Assembly (NCBI GenBank): GCA_018267385.1 | Contig: JAFDYN010000021.1 | Coordinates: 1-36,854 of the forward strand | Direction of reading: 5' to 3' | Source: Bacteroidota bacterium | GTDB taxonomy: Bacteria; Bacteroidota; Bacteroidia; Chitinophagales; LD1 | DNA: 36,854 nt | Shown here: piece after piece, positions 8,466-16,061 of the stretch | How the letters are laid out: each line of letters begins with the position of its first letter | Position numbering within the stretch: position 1 is the stretch's first letter | Notes under the pieces: model-generated | The model's database searches: none | What the model saw: only the letters and a program-made list of their open reading frames with translations | What the model was told of the DNA's origin: nothing | Position numbers and translations under genes: made by a program

Positions 8466-8539
8466 CTATTCTAAGTAGAGGAATGTAAAAGTCAAAGCGC
8501 CACACTGCTGAAATCAAACATCCGACATCCGAAATCACA

Positions 8540-9532
8540 TCACTCCTTCACAAACATCCGCGACTGCGCAAACGTCCCCGTCAGGTTGTTCACCTTCACC
8601 GTATAGATATAGCTGCCCGCAGCCAGGTGTGACACATCGAGGTCTATCAGCTGCTCACCCGCGCCGAGGCTGCCCAGGTATTGCTTGCTTATCTCTTTGC
8701 CCTGCAGGTCCTGTATGTACACGCGCACCGTAGCCGGCGTCTGCAGCACTACAGGGATGCGTGTAGCCGCAGTGGCAGGGTTGGGATAGTTCTGCCGTAT
8801 CTGAAAGGCACTCTCCGCCGCCACATCACCTATGCCAGTGGTAGCAGGTGCGCTCACGTAGGCATCCCATGCTATCGCATAGCCATTGGTGATATCGCCT
8901 GTCACCGTACCCATCTCTGTAGACGTACCATCGCTGAATACATTATCAGCCGCATTGTATGTATAGCCCGTCATACCCTTCGTATAGCCATTGGCCGTTG
9001 ATGCATTCACGGTCTCGACCGCGCTGCCCGTACCCTCCGGGAAGGCGATCTGCGAGATAGCCAGAGAGGTGCCGTCTGCCGTATAGATGTGTACATGTAT
9101 ATGCGTAGCACGGCTCTGGTACCAGCCCGGGAAGATAGACGTAAACGTCACCAGTCCGTTGCTATCCGTGGTCTGCCTGCCGCGTAGGAAGGTCTCACTC
9201 GTATAGTCTACCGTCTGCATACCCGAGCCACCGTACTCAGAGTAGTAGCCATCCTTGTCACAGTGCCAGATATCTACTATCACGCCACCCACGGCGTTGC
9301 ACGAGTTGTTGATGTTCTTCACCGTGATATTGATGGTGAATGGCACCCCCGTACGCGTGCCTATGATATTGCTGCGCACCAGCGTGTCGGGATTGATAGT
9401 GGGAAATGGCCCTGCCGTCTCCTGTGCGGCAGCGGTGCAGGCGTCAGCACGCTTGGTGAGCAGTAGGGCAGGGGCGATAAGGGTCATGCCCAGGTAGCTC
9501 GCGCCTTTTTTGATGAATTCTGATCTTTCCAT
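8540..9532 (-). CDS. Secreted intradiol ring-cleavage dioxygenase with T9SS sorting domain
   Basis: A 330-aa protein in three parts. Residues 1-31 are an export signal. Residues about 38-210 are an intradiol (protocatechuate/catechol type) dioxygenase domain, with the non-haem Fe(III) ligand regions WHCDKDGYYSEYG (Tyr96/97/100) and GWYQSRATHIHVH (Tyr138, His144, His146) intact. Residues about 245-330 are a T9SS type A sorting domain (YPNPATAATRIPV ... VYIQDLQGKEI ... GSYIYTVKVN). The enzyme should open catechol-like rings between the hydroxyls, outside the cell or on its surface. It starts 1 base after the stop of the cupin gene, so both are in one operon. It ends before a clear terminator. 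Confidence 0.9.
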   Translation of the reverse strand: MERSEFIKKGASYLGMTLIAPALLLTKRADACTAAAQETAGPFPTINPDTLVRSNIIGTRTGVPFTINITVKNINNSCNAVGGVIVDIWHCDKDGYYSEYGGSGMQTVDYTSETFLRGRQTTDSNGLVTFTSIFPGWYQSRATHIHVHIYTADGTSLAISQIAFPEGTGSAVETVNASTANGYTKGMTGYTYNAADNVFSDGTSTEMGTVTGDITNGYAIAWDAYVSAPATTGIGDVAAESAFQIRQNYPNPATAATRIPVVLQTPATVRVYIQDLQGKEISKQYLGSLGAGEQLIDLDVSHLAAGSYIYTVKVNNLTGTFAQSRMFVKE

Positions 9533-9533
9533 G

Positions 9534-10199
9534 TTATGAGGATTTAGCAGGTGAATATTCTATCAGTAATAAGATGGCCGCCTCGGTCAGCGCCTGGTAC
9601 GCTATGTAGGGCGTGTCCCAGAGGCAGAGTGCATCGCGGTACTCCATGAGCCGCTCCTCCACCTCAAATGATCCGTTGATCACATATGCTGCTACGCGGT
9701 GTCCGTCACGCACACGGTGGTGGCCCTTCACGCGGCTGTCATACACACCTATCATGAGCTGCTCCGCAAAGCCGCTGCCGCGTATCAGTTTATTCTTCTC
9801 CGTGAGCGCTACCTCTGCGATACTGCGGCTACCTGGCGGTGCCATCAGCGCAGTATCGCGCAGGGCTATGTGCAGGAAGTTGGCTCCGTCCTCCGGTGCT
9901 GCATTATGCGCGGTAAAGAACTCCACGTCCCGCGCAAAGCTTCCCACCAGTTGCCCCGGTACCACCGGCCACTCGGCCTCATCAGGACTGGTGAAGAGCA
10001 GCGCCCCGGCCACAGGCAGCACGATATGCTGCTCATAGCCCGTAGTGCTCAGCGTCACATCTGACTCAGCGGGCAGGTACACATCGCGGATGATCAGGTG
10101 CTCATCGCACTGCGAGGTATATTGCCTGCATGCAAAGCGCTCCTCCACGCTGCGTCCACCTGCAGTACTAAACCTCGATGTATATGCGCTGATCATCAT
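9534..10199 (-). CDS. Pirin/YhaK-like bicupin protein
   Basis: I prefer the ATG at 10199 (221 aa) to 10232, because the extra 11 residues look like leader translation. Two cupin-like halves are suggested: EQHIVLPVAGALLFTSPDEAEWPVVPGQL in the first and HHRVRDGHRVAAYVINGSFEVEERLMEYRDALCLWD in the second. The second resembles the C-terminal cupin of YhaK/pirin-like quercetin 2,3-dioxygenase-type proteins. Clear His metal ligands are few, so catalysis is uncertain. It is translationally adjacent to the secreted intradiol dioxygenase downstream and lies 126 bases below the HxlR gene, all leftward. A role in aromatic or redox stress is inferred. Confidence 0.7.
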   Translation of the reverse strand: MMISAYTSRFSTAGGRSVEERFACRQYTSQCDEHLIIRDVYLPAESDVTLSTTGYEQHIVLPVAGALLFTSPDEAEWPVVPGQLVGSFARDVEFFTAHNAAPEDGANFLHIALRDTALMAPPGSRSIAEVALTEKNKLIRGSGFAEQLMIGVYDSRVKGHHRVRDGHRVAAYVINGSFEVEERLMEYRDALCLWDTPYIAYQALTEAAILLLIEYSPAKSS

Positions 10200-10325
10200 G
10201 ATATGAAAGTAAGCACGCGAAATGTAGCCCACTGATTTATGAGGTGAATGCGCCCATCAGCGCGGGGTATGCGCATCTACTGCCTCGATGCTCATATTAT
10301 TTGATCATATATAGGTGGGATATTC

Positions 10326-10664
10326 TTACCTCCCCATCACCACCTGGCGGTGCAGCAGGCCCCAGTAGTGCAGCTCCTGCATCACGCGCTCCAGTGAGCG
10401 GCCGTGATCTGTGATGGTATAGAGCACCGTCTGCGGATAGGTGGCCTGCACCTCCCGCGTGATCAGCCGGTGCGCCTCCAGGCTTTTGAGTTCCTTGGCC
10501 AGCATCTTGTCTGTGATGCCCGGCACCTCACGCGAGAGCTCGCCAAAACGCATACTACCTGAGGAGAGTGCAAAGAGGATCAGCAGCCGCCAGCGGCCCT
10601 CCAGCGCCTCGAGCGCATCTTTGATAGATAGTATGGTCTTCGGGCAGCCACCGGTAGTCAGCAT
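10326..10664 (-). CDS. HxlR-family transcriptional regulator
   Basis: A 112-aa single-domain winged helix protein with the HxlR hallmarks: Cys-Pro near the N-terminus (GGCPKTI), the EGRWRLLILFALSSGSMRFGEL core, then PGITDKMLAKELKSLEAHRLI and the wing around YPQTVLYTITDHG. These regulators respond to electrophiles, quinones and aldehydes, often through that N-terminal cysteine. It diverges from the DoxX-like gene across 123 bases containing repeated half-sites, and lies above the cupin/intradiol dioxygenase pair. It may control both directions. Confidence 0.9.
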   Translation of the reverse strand: MLTTGGCPKTILSIKDALEALEGRWRLLILFALSSGSMRFGELSREVPGITDKMLAKELKSLEAHRLITREVQATYPQTVLYTITDHGRSLERVMQELHYWGLLHRQVVMGR

Positions 10665-10696
10665 AGTAGTATTTTTCTACCGCAATATTACACTGA

Positions 10697-10724
10697 TAAT
10701 ACTTTCCTCCACTATAGTACTTTC
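10697..10724. promoter_or_regulatory. Candidate HxlR operator: direct repeats of TArTACTTTC
   Basis: TAATACTTTC (10697-10706) and TAGTACTTTC (10715-10724) are direct repeats 18 bases apart between the divergent hxlR-type and doxX-type genes. The second overlaps the perfect palindrome ACTATAGT (10711-10718). A -7 box TACTTTTG (10763-10770) for the DoxX-like gene lies 18 bases before its ATG. Binding is inferred from position and symmetry only. Confidence 0.45.
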
Positions 10725-10787
10725 ATAGAGGATAGCATCATAGTATACCATGCAGCCTTGTTTACTTTTGCCATAAAATCAGATCGT

Positions 10788-11186
10788 ATGCCCCCACAAA
10801 AAGAACCCTCGCGCGCACTGCGCATCTCCGTCTGGATGGCCCAGGTACTACTCGCCCTCATGATGATCAGCGGTGCCATATTCAAGTGGCTGCCTGTAGA
10901 GCAATCCTCCGCACAGATGCCGTGGATGGGGCAGGTCCCGCTCTGGCAGTTGCGCGTGCTCGGCCTGCTGGATCTACTCGGCGGGGTAGGTGTCATCCTG
11001 CCATCGCTGCTGCGCTATGGGCAGCGCTGGGTAGTGGCTGCCGCCACTGGTATCGTACTGCTCATGCTCAGTGCTATCGTTTTTCATATCAGCAGGGGAG
11101 AGGCCTCCGTCATCGGCTTCAATATCTTCCTGCTGCTACTCGCTTTATTTGTAGGCTGGGTACGTGGTTATAAAATGCCAGGCTAA
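10788..11186 (+). CDS. DoxX-like integral membrane protein
   Basis: I choose the ATG at 10788 (132 aa) over the upstream TTG at 10758, since a promoter -7 box overlaps the longer version. Four membrane helices are visible: about 13-34 (WMAQVLLALMMISGAIFKW), 57-76 (LLDLLGGVGVILPSLL), 81-99 (WVVAAATGIVLLMLSAIVF) and 107-126 (GFNIFLLLLALFVGWV). Length, helix order and the glycine-rich second helix fit the DoxX/DoxD-like family, linked to quinone or thiol redox and frequently controlled by a divergent HxlR regulator, as here. Confidence 0.8.
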   Translation: MPPQKEPSRALRISVWMAQVLLALMMISGAIFKWLPVEQSSAQMPWMGQVPLWQLRVLGLLDLLGGVGVILPSLLRYGQRWVVAAATGIVLLMLSAIVFHISRGEASVIGFNIFLLLLALFVGWVRGYKMPG

Positions 11187-11237
11187 GTTTATCGGACTTG
11201 GCGGCTTAGCGCAGCAGCCAATAGGCGAAGCGCAATG

Positions 11238-11312
11238 AAAAAGCCACCCCAATAGGAGTGGCTTCACATATCATTAGATTTTGTTTGTTAGAAATTCTTG
11301 CTCTCCAGCTCG
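11238..11312 (-). pseudogene. Remnant of a lipoprotein gene 3' end plus its terminator
   Basis: On the minus strand the text encodes SHELESKNF-stop, nearly identical to the last residues (SYELESKNF) of the intact lipoprotein at 12664. The similarity continues through the spacer (GTTTGTTAGAA ... ATCATTAGAT) and a terminator hairpin (AAGCCAC ... GTGGCTT, 11241-11264). Further upstream the similarity stops. It is either the tail of a lost paralogue or one side of a direct repeat that brackets the SRPBCC-ArsR-SRPBCC operon. The hairpin may still end transcription of that operon. Confidence 0.7.
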
Positions 11313-11331
11313 TGGCTAAAGATTTAGCGCT

Positions 11332-11766
11332 TCAATGCGCCGTACTATCTGTGATATAGTGGTAGAGCCAGTCTCTGATCACCATATCCCATCCACTGCG
11401 ACAGGTGTCATAGCATTCTTTTTCAGGTCTCAGGCCCTCATGAGTAAAGTGGAGAAAGGTTTTGCCATCTGCAGTGCTTATCTCAAAGATCATTCGCGTG
11501 CCTGTCCATTCTGTTTGGTCTTTTCGCAGCCAGTCCAGGCGGCTGTCAATGACTGACCATACCATTTTTTTATCTGGAATGACTTCTGTGAGACGCTGTA
11601 GCGAATAGTGCCTCCCCGGATGATGTATTGCAAATTCATCACCCGGATCTGCACTTTTACCTTCGTAATCCTTGCTCCACCAGCTTGAAACATCCTTTAG
11701 ACACCGGAAAACCTCTGCCGGTGGCTGAGGCACGGTGAGTGTAAGTGTGAGATCCATGATATTCAT
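11332..11766 (-). CDS. SRPBCC (AHSA1-like) domain protein
   Basis: A 144-aa START/Bet v1-like fold protein. It begins DLTLTLTVPQPPAEVFRCLKDVSSWW, the standard first strand and helix. It ends with the long C-terminal helix GWDMVIRDWLYHYI, after the FLHFTHEGL strand and the Cys-rich CYDTCRSGW turn. Such small SRPBCC proteins bind hydrophobic ligands and are widely paired with ArsR regulators. Its ATG overlaps the ArsR stop by 4 bases (ATGA), so it is the third gene of the leftward operon starting at 12513. Ligand unknown. Confidence 0.85.
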   Translation of the reverse strand: MNIMDLTLTLTVPQPPAEVFRCLKDVSSWWSKDYEGKSADPGDEFAIHHPGRHYSLQRLTEVIPDKKMVWSVIDSRLDWLRKDQTEWTGTRMIFEISTADGKTFLHFTHEGLRPEKECYDTCRSGWDMVIRDWLYHYITDSTAH

Positions 11767-12089
11767 CTTTTCTTATTTGGAGCTTGTAGCAATGTTGCAA
11801 GTTTATGAAGGCGTGATGTCCAGAACCGGTCAAAGGAGTTGATAAAATTCTGTACCTCATCAAACCCTTCCCTGCGCAGAGAACAGTAACGCTCCCTACC
11901 TATATCTTCTATATGTATAAAGCCCGCATTCTCTAGGATACGTATATGCTTTGATACCGCAGGCCTGCTCATATCAAAATTTTCTGCGAGAGTGCCGATC
12001 GTCATGTTTTCTTCCATGAGTAGCTGCAGCATATGCCGGCGGCTGGGATCGGCCAGTACTTGAAAGGCATCAGGCATGGACATGGTCAT
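11763..12089 (-). CDS. ArsR-family repressor
   Basis: About 108 aa from the ATG at 12089; two further in-frame ATGs, at 12083 and 12077, are also possible. Residues FQVLADPSRRHMLQLLMEENMTIGTLAENFDMSRPAVSKHIRILENAGFI form the ArsR winged helix, with recognition helix SRPAVSKHIRILE. The metal-binding ELCVCDL motif of classic arsenic sensors is absent, which is typical for the ArsR proteins linked to SRPBCC genes. The start lies inside the 3' end of the upstream SRPBCC gene, suggesting translational coupling. Two identical palindromes at 12520-12558 are its probable operators. Confidence 0.88.
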   Translation of the reverse strand: MTMSMPDAFQVLADPSRRHMLQLLMEENMTIGTLAENFDMSRPAVSKHIRILENAGFIHIEDIGRERYCSLRREGFDEVQNFINSFDRFWTSRLHKLATLLQAPNKKR

Positions 12090-12513
12090 TGGCTTTTGTA
12101 TTGAGAAGCTCCACAAATTTAGTCCCAAACAATGACCAACCATGATCATGGCCGTCGCGATCTGCAGCTGCTACAAAACCATCGTGTAGTAGTTCCAGTT
12201 TTGTTCCCTTGGCGGTAGGAGAGAGGGTCCAGGTCACCATAGAGTCGTAGTACTGGCCGTCGCCCAGTGCCTGCGTGCGCCATGAGTATGATAGTCTGCT
12301 ATATGGTGTGACCTCCTGTACCTCACAGTAGGAGATACCTCCGGTTTCGCAGTCTTTACCACGTATACTCTGAAAGCTAAACTTGTGGCCCACTTCTGGT
12401 TTAAAATCATTTTTCATCAGCCACTGTTCCAATAGGGCTGCATCGGTCAGGTATGCCCAGACCTCTATCGGTGTACGCTCGAAAAACCAGGTTTGATGAA
12501 TTGCTTTTTGCAT
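12070..12513 (-). CDS. SRPBCC (AHSA1-like) domain protein, first gene of operon
   Basis: A 147-aa protein with the AHSA1/START pattern: IHQTWFFERTPIEVWAYLTDAALLEQWL at the N-terminus, the KFSFQSIRGKDCETGG strands, and the C-terminal helix LFGTKFVELLNTK. It is a paralogue in fold, but not close in sequence, of the gene at 11332; the pair sandwich an ArsR regulator. The ATG at 12513 is 6 bases from the first palindromic operator. Function is probably ligand binding; whether the two SRPBCC proteins act together is unknown. Confidence 0.87.
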   Translation of the reverse strand: MQKAIHQTWFFERTPIEVWAYLTDAALLEQWLMKNDFKPEVGHKFSFQSIRGKDCETGGISYCEVQEVTPYSRLSYSWRTQALGDGQYYDSMVTWTLSPTAKGTKLELLHDGFVAAADRDGHDHGWSLFGTKFVELLNTKANDHVHA

Positions 12514-12519
12514 GATGTA

Positions 12520-12558
12520 TAACTTTTAAGTTACGCAAAATAGGTAACTTTTAAGTTA
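12520..12558 (-). promoter_or_regulatory. Two identical ArsR-type operators flanking a -7 box
   Basis: The 14-mer TAACTTTTAAGTTA, with 6-bp arms TAACTT and AAGTTA, occurs twice without mismatch at 12520-12533 and 12545-12558. The copies are 25 bases apart start to start. On the minus strand, the 11 bases between them contain TATTTTG, close to the TAnnTTTG promoter box of the operon. A repressor bound at both sites would cover the promoter. The ArsR protein encoded next door is the obvious candidate. Confidence 0.75.
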
Positions 12559-12612
12559 ATAAATAATGTTTTTATATAATTTATTTAAGGGCCTGATCCA
12601 CATGTATTTTAA

Positions 12613-12647
12613 ATAAAAAAGCCACTCCTATTGGGGTGGCTTTTTTA
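12613..12647. terminator. Bidirectional terminator of the lipoprotein gene
   Basis: AAAAAAGCCACTCC-TATT-GGGGTGGCTTTTTT is a near-perfect hairpin with A-tract and T-tract on either side. It lies 17 bases after the stop of the leftward lipoprotein gene. The related hairpin at 11241-11264 has the loop side inverted. Confidence 0.85.
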
Positions 12648-12663
12648 TCATTAGATTTGTTTG

Positions 12664-13248
12664 TTAGAAGTTCTTACTCTCCAGCTCGTAGCTGAGCAGG
12701 AAGCCGTCATACTTCACATCTCCGGCTGCGGGGCTGAAGTAGATCGTGTCTGTATTGGCAGTATTGCGCTGGTGGTACGTCAGTTTAGTGCAGGTGAAGC
12801 TACCCGCGGCTACCGTCACCGGTACGTTAGTGCCCACTACTGCATATTCATATACCGTCTGGCCTACGGTCTCGGTCCAGGCGTCACCGGTGGTGCCGCT
12901 GCTCATGCGCTCATAGTTGGCCGTGGTGTGCACGTCTGCTATAGAGCTGCCGTCATACAGTTTGCCACTGCATGGCTGCAGGTAGGCAGTAGCGTTATAG
13001 TTGCCCTGGTCAGACACGTTGGTAGCTTGGTATACACCGGAGGTGCTGGTATTTGCAAAGGTCACAGTAAATACCGTATCATCACTAAAAGAGAACGTAA
13101 TAGCATACCTCAGGCTATGGCCATCGGCTACATAGGGGAAAGTGTTTGTACAACTGCTGTGTCCATTGGCGGTCGTGTTATCTTTTTTGCATGCAGAAAA
13201 TACGGTAGCGAGCACAGCGAGGCAGAGGAGGAGTTTGATTGTTTTCAT
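12664..13248 (-). CDS. Hypothetical lipoprotein
   Basis: A 194-aa protein with a lipoprotein signal peptide: MKTIKLLLCLAVLATVFSAC, lipid-attached Cys20, followed by KKDN. The mature part is Thr/Ser/Tyr-rich and likely all beta; two cysteines (in HSSCTNTF and LQPCSGKL) and one near the end (FTCTKL) could form a disulfide. I do not recognise a domain. The near-identical tail at 11238-11312 shows that a second copy of at least the 3' end once existed or was duplicated. The protein is probably anchored in the periplasmic or outer-membrane leaflet. Confidence 0.8.
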   Translation of the reverse strand: MKTIKLLLCLAVLATVFSACKKDNTTANGHSSCTNTFPYVADGHSLRYAITFSFSDDTVFTVTFANTSTSGVYQATNVSDQGNYNATAYLQPCSGKLYDGSSIADVHTTANYERMSSGTTGDAWTETVGQTVYEYAVVGTNVPVTVAAGSFTCTKLTYHQRNTANTDTIYFSPAAGDVKYDGFLLSYELESKNF

Positions 13249-13383
13249 CTTTTCAAAACGGTTTAAATGGTGAGCCGCAAGTATAGGTGAAATCTGTGAG
13301 GCGGCATAGCCCGCTGCGTACCATACGCATGGCGGGTATTGTCTATGCTTGTGATAGAGATGCAGATGGTATCTCCGGCTACC

Positions 13384-14235
13384 TCACGGATTGCACACAT
13401 CGCAATACATCGGGTCTTCGTATGCCCGCTCAGATGGCTTTGTCCGTTCATAGCCGCATTTTGCGCAGCGGTACTGATAGCCGGCGGCGCTCCGTGTAGG
13501 GCTGCCGCACCAGCGGCAGGGCAGGCCATGTATGATAGTGGTGATGCTATAGCCCGGCGCGGAGCATTCGGGGCATCGGCTTCTAGCTTTGTTTATCAGT
13601 TTTTGAGTGGCTTGTGCTATCACCTGCATACGGGTAGGATTGCGCATGGCGCGCATATCAGTCTCCGCGCGTATGCTGCCACCCATGGCGCGCAGGCGCT
13701 CCCATGCCGCCAGCAGTGCAGTCTCGTCCGTCAGGTCCTTGATGATACGCTCGCGCCCGGGTGTGGCGCTACGCAGTATGACCCCATGCGAGGGGAATGA
13801 CATCCGCTGCGCAAAATCCAGCAGGGCGGCCCCGCTATCGATATCCGCATGGCTGTAGTTAGTAGCCGCAGATACCTCGCGGCCGCAGATCTCCAGTGCG
13901 CTGGCTCTATCTGCCAGCAGCACCAGCTCATCATCTGCAGGCAGCCAGGCCAGCGAGGGGTGCGGGCCAAAGCTCCCCTCGCTGGCTACTGCCAGGTCGC
14001 AGTCATAGAGGTCCATGGCCAGGCGGCACTTCTCACGCGCGGCTGCCAGCGGGTCCAGTGTGCGCGCCACCTCTCCGGTGAAGGTGCCCAGCCGGTCTGT
14101 ATCTACACCGCTGCCTGCTATACACTGCACACCCAGTGCTGCCTCCAGCAGCGGCGCTATCACTGCCTCCTTGCCATGCATGCTGGCTATCACCAGCCGC
14201 CGCCCGGCATAGGGATCCACACCCGCGCCCATCAC
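13384..14235 (-). CDS. DUF6671 family protein with C-terminal zinc ribbons
   Basis: A 283-aa protein. The N-terminal about 200 residues show the conserved text of the DUF6671 family: RRLVIASMHGKEAVIAPLLE, GVDTDRLGTFTGEV, KCRLAMDLYDCDLAVASEGSFGPHP and ADDELVLL. The Asp/Ser/Glu-rich motifs look like a catalytic or nucleotide-binding site, but no activity is established. The C-terminal about 60 residues carry four CxxC pairs (CPEC, CRWC, CAKC, CDVC), enough for two zinc ribbons. Its ATG overlaps the stop of the upstream 93-aa gene by 4 bases, so it is the third gene of the isocitrate dehydrogenase operon. Confidence 0.75.
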   Translation of the reverse strand: MMGAGVDPYAGRRLVIASMHGKEAVIAPLLEAALGVQCIAGSGVDTDRLGTFTGEVARTLDPLAAAREKCRLAMDLYDCDLAVASEGSFGPHPSLAWLPADDELVLLADRASALEICGREVSAATNYSHADIDSGAALLDFAQRMSFPSHGVILRSATPGRERIIKDLTDETALLAAWERLRAMGGSIRAETDMRAMRNPTRMQVIAQATQKLINKARSRCPECSAPGYSITTIIHGLPCRWCGSPTRSAAGYQYRCAKCGYERTKPSERAYEDPMYCDVCNP

Positions 14236-14513
14236 TCTACTATCGTGATGGCCATGTCGAGCCGTATCTCTACCAGCCGGCCGTTTTGTGCAGCCATGTC
14301 TGTCACAGCTATGACCTGCTGGCGCAGGGACTGTAGCTGCAGCAGCAGGCCCTCGTGCAGCGCGTGGCTGCCATCAGCCATCAGCCTGTGGTGAAAGGCC
14401 TTCACTGCATGGTACTGCCCCTCTGCAGAGAGCACTCCCAGCAGGCGCTGGCGTGCCTCATCTGCCGGCGCTACGGTGTGCAGTACCGGTATGGTCTTGC
14501 TGGTGTTTGTCAT
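14232..14513 (-). CDS. Hypothetical 93-aa protein, middle gene of the icd operon
   Basis: I start at ATG 14513 (MTNTSKTIPVLHTVAP), 17 bases after the icd stop; the earlier in-frame ATG at 14558 would lie inside icd. The protein is mostly helical: DEARQRLLGVLSAEGQYHAVKAFHHRLM and ALHEGLLLQLQSLRQQVIAV. It ends with a short beta stretch, RLVEIRLDMAITIVE. I do not recognise it. The 4-base overlap with the DUF6671 gene suggests the two products are made in proportion. Confidence 0.65.
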   Translation of the reverse strand: MTNTSKTIPVLHTVAPADEARQRLLGVLSAEGQYHAVKAFHHRLMADGSHALHEGLLLQLQSLRQQVIAVTDMAAQNGRLVEIRLDMAITIVE

Positions 14514-14530
14514 GTTTTTTGTTTTTGTGC

Positions 14531-15970
14531 TTATTGGCCCTGGCCCAGTGCGTAGCATGGTACCCCGTCAAAGTCGTAGAGATTCTCCGTCTTGATGCTA
14601 TCTATGCTCAGCTCATCTATGGCAGAGAGGATCATGGCGATGGACTTTTTGGCCAGTATGCGCCCTTCGGCCGGTTTGAAGCGGCAGCGCCAGTGGTCCG
14701 TGCAGAAGGTCTCCTCAAAGCCCTCCGGCCATACCTTGATACCCCTGTTGGTGATCATCGTGAGTTTCACGCGGCACTCCTGCTCTATGCGCCGCAGGTT
14801 GGCCGCCAGTGCATCCGGCGTCGTGCTGCCGTGGTGTACGAAGACATCGACCCCTACCAGTTCCTTCAGGGCAGGTGCTTTGCGTACATACTTGGGTAGT
14901 TTGAGCGCCGCACCCTTTGCGTAGGATACTGCCTTGAGTATCTCCGGGCGCTGGCTCAGGCGCGCTATCACCGCCTCGGCAAATTCCCTCGTGCCTACTT
15001 TCTGCTTGCTTACGCCTTCCTTATAGATGTCGTAGGTGTGTATGCCCTCTTCTATCGTGCGCAGCCAGGCGTTTTGCACTTTCTCTGCTACATCATTCTG
15101 CCCGATGTGCGTCAGCATCTGTATCGCGCCCTGCAGCAGGCCCGATGGGTTAGCCATATTCTGGCCGGCGCGGCGCGGTGCAGAGCCATGTATCGCTTCA
15201 AACATCGCGCACTCTTCACCGATATTGGCCGAGCCTGCCAGGCCCACAGAGCCGGCTATCTGCGCCGCTACATCAGAGAGGATATCTCCGTACAGGTTTG
15301 GCATCACGATCACGTCAAAGGCCTCCGGTGTGTCGGCCATCTTTGCAGAGCCGATATCTACGATCCAGTGCTCATTCTCTATCTCCGGGTACTCCGCCGC
15401 TATCTCGTCAAATACCTTGTGGAAGAGACCATCTGTCTGCTTCATGATATTGTCTTTGGTAAAGCAGGTGACCTTCTTCCTGCCATACTGTTTTGCATAT
15501 TCAAAGGCGTAGCGCACGATCTTCTCGCAGCCCGGGCGGCTGATCAGCTTCAGGCACTGCATCACCTCGTCTGTCTGCTGGTGCTCTATGCCGGCGTAGA
15601 GGTCTTCTTCATTTTCACGGATGATCACCAGGTCCATGACCGGATGCTTTGTTTTCACAAAGGGGTGCAGGCTCACACACGGGCGCACATTGGCATACAG
15701 GCCGAGAAATTTCCGCGTGGTCACATTGAGGCTCTTGTAGCCGCCACCCTGCGGTGTGGTGATCGGTGCCTTGAGAAAGACCTTATTGCGCCGGATCACA
15801 TCCCACGACTCGCGGGCTATGCCGCTGGTATTGCCACTCAGGTAGACTTTTTCACCTACCTCTATCTCATCTATCTCTATGCGCGCGCCTGCGGCCAGGA
15901 TGATGGAGAGTGTGGCATCCATTATTTCAGGGCCTATGCCGTCGCCCTTTGCTACTGTGATACGTGTCAT
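14531..15970 (-). CDS. icd: NADP-type isocitrate dehydrogenase (long form)
   Basis: A 479-aa beta-decarboxylating dehydrogenase of the Thermus/Rickettsia long-form isocitrate dehydrogenase type. Substrate residues are in KSLNVTTRKFLGLYANVRPC (Ser80, Asn82, Arg86, Arg96). The metal-binding aspartates are in NLYGDILSDVAAQ (Asp229, Asp233), and the cofactor region is HGSAPRRAGQNMANP (from 261). The C-terminal about 140 residues, including DVFVHHGSTTPDALAANLRRIEQ, form the extra domain of this subclass. It converts isocitrate to 2-oxoglutarate and CO2 in the TCA cycle. It is divergent from a LysR gene across 91 AT-rich bases and heads an operon with two hypothetical genes. Confidence 0.93.
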   Translation of the reverse strand: MTRITVAKGDGIGPEIMDATLSIILAAGARIEIDEIEVGEKVYLSGNTSGIARESWDVIRRNKVFLKAPITTPQGGGYKSLNVTTRKFLGLYANVRPCVSLHPFVKTKHPVMDLVIIRENEEDLYAGIEHQQTDEVMQCLKLISRPGCEKIVRYAFEYAKQYGRKKVTCFTKDNIMKQTDGLFHKVFDEIAAEYPEIENEHWIVDIGSAKMADTPEAFDVIVMPNLYGDILSDVAAQIAGSVGLAGSANIGEECAMFEAIHGSAPRRAGQNMANPSGLLQGAIQMLTHIGQNDVAEKVQNAWLRTIEEGIHTYDIYKEGVSKQKVGTREFAEAVIARLSQRPEILKAVSYAKGAALKLPKYVRKAPALKELVGVDVFVHHGSTTPDALAANLRRIEQECRVKLTMITNRGIKVWPEGFEETFCTDHWRCRFKPAEGRILAKKSIAMILSAIDELSIDSIKTENLYDFDGVPCYALGQGQ

Positions 15971-16061
15971 TGTTTGGTTTTTGTTTTTGAATGATGCAAA
16001 GGTGGGGTGCTTTGGTATTAATATTTATTTATCTTTATTATTGTTATCATAAACGTTTGTT

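Noticed and set aside
12661..13266. 201-codon rightward frame opposite the lipoprotein gene
   Set aside because: Antisense to a gene with a clear lipoprotein signal and terminator on the other strand.
15038..15994. Long rightward frame opposite icd
   Set aside because: Antisense shadow of a well-conserved gene; the translation has no recognisable motif.
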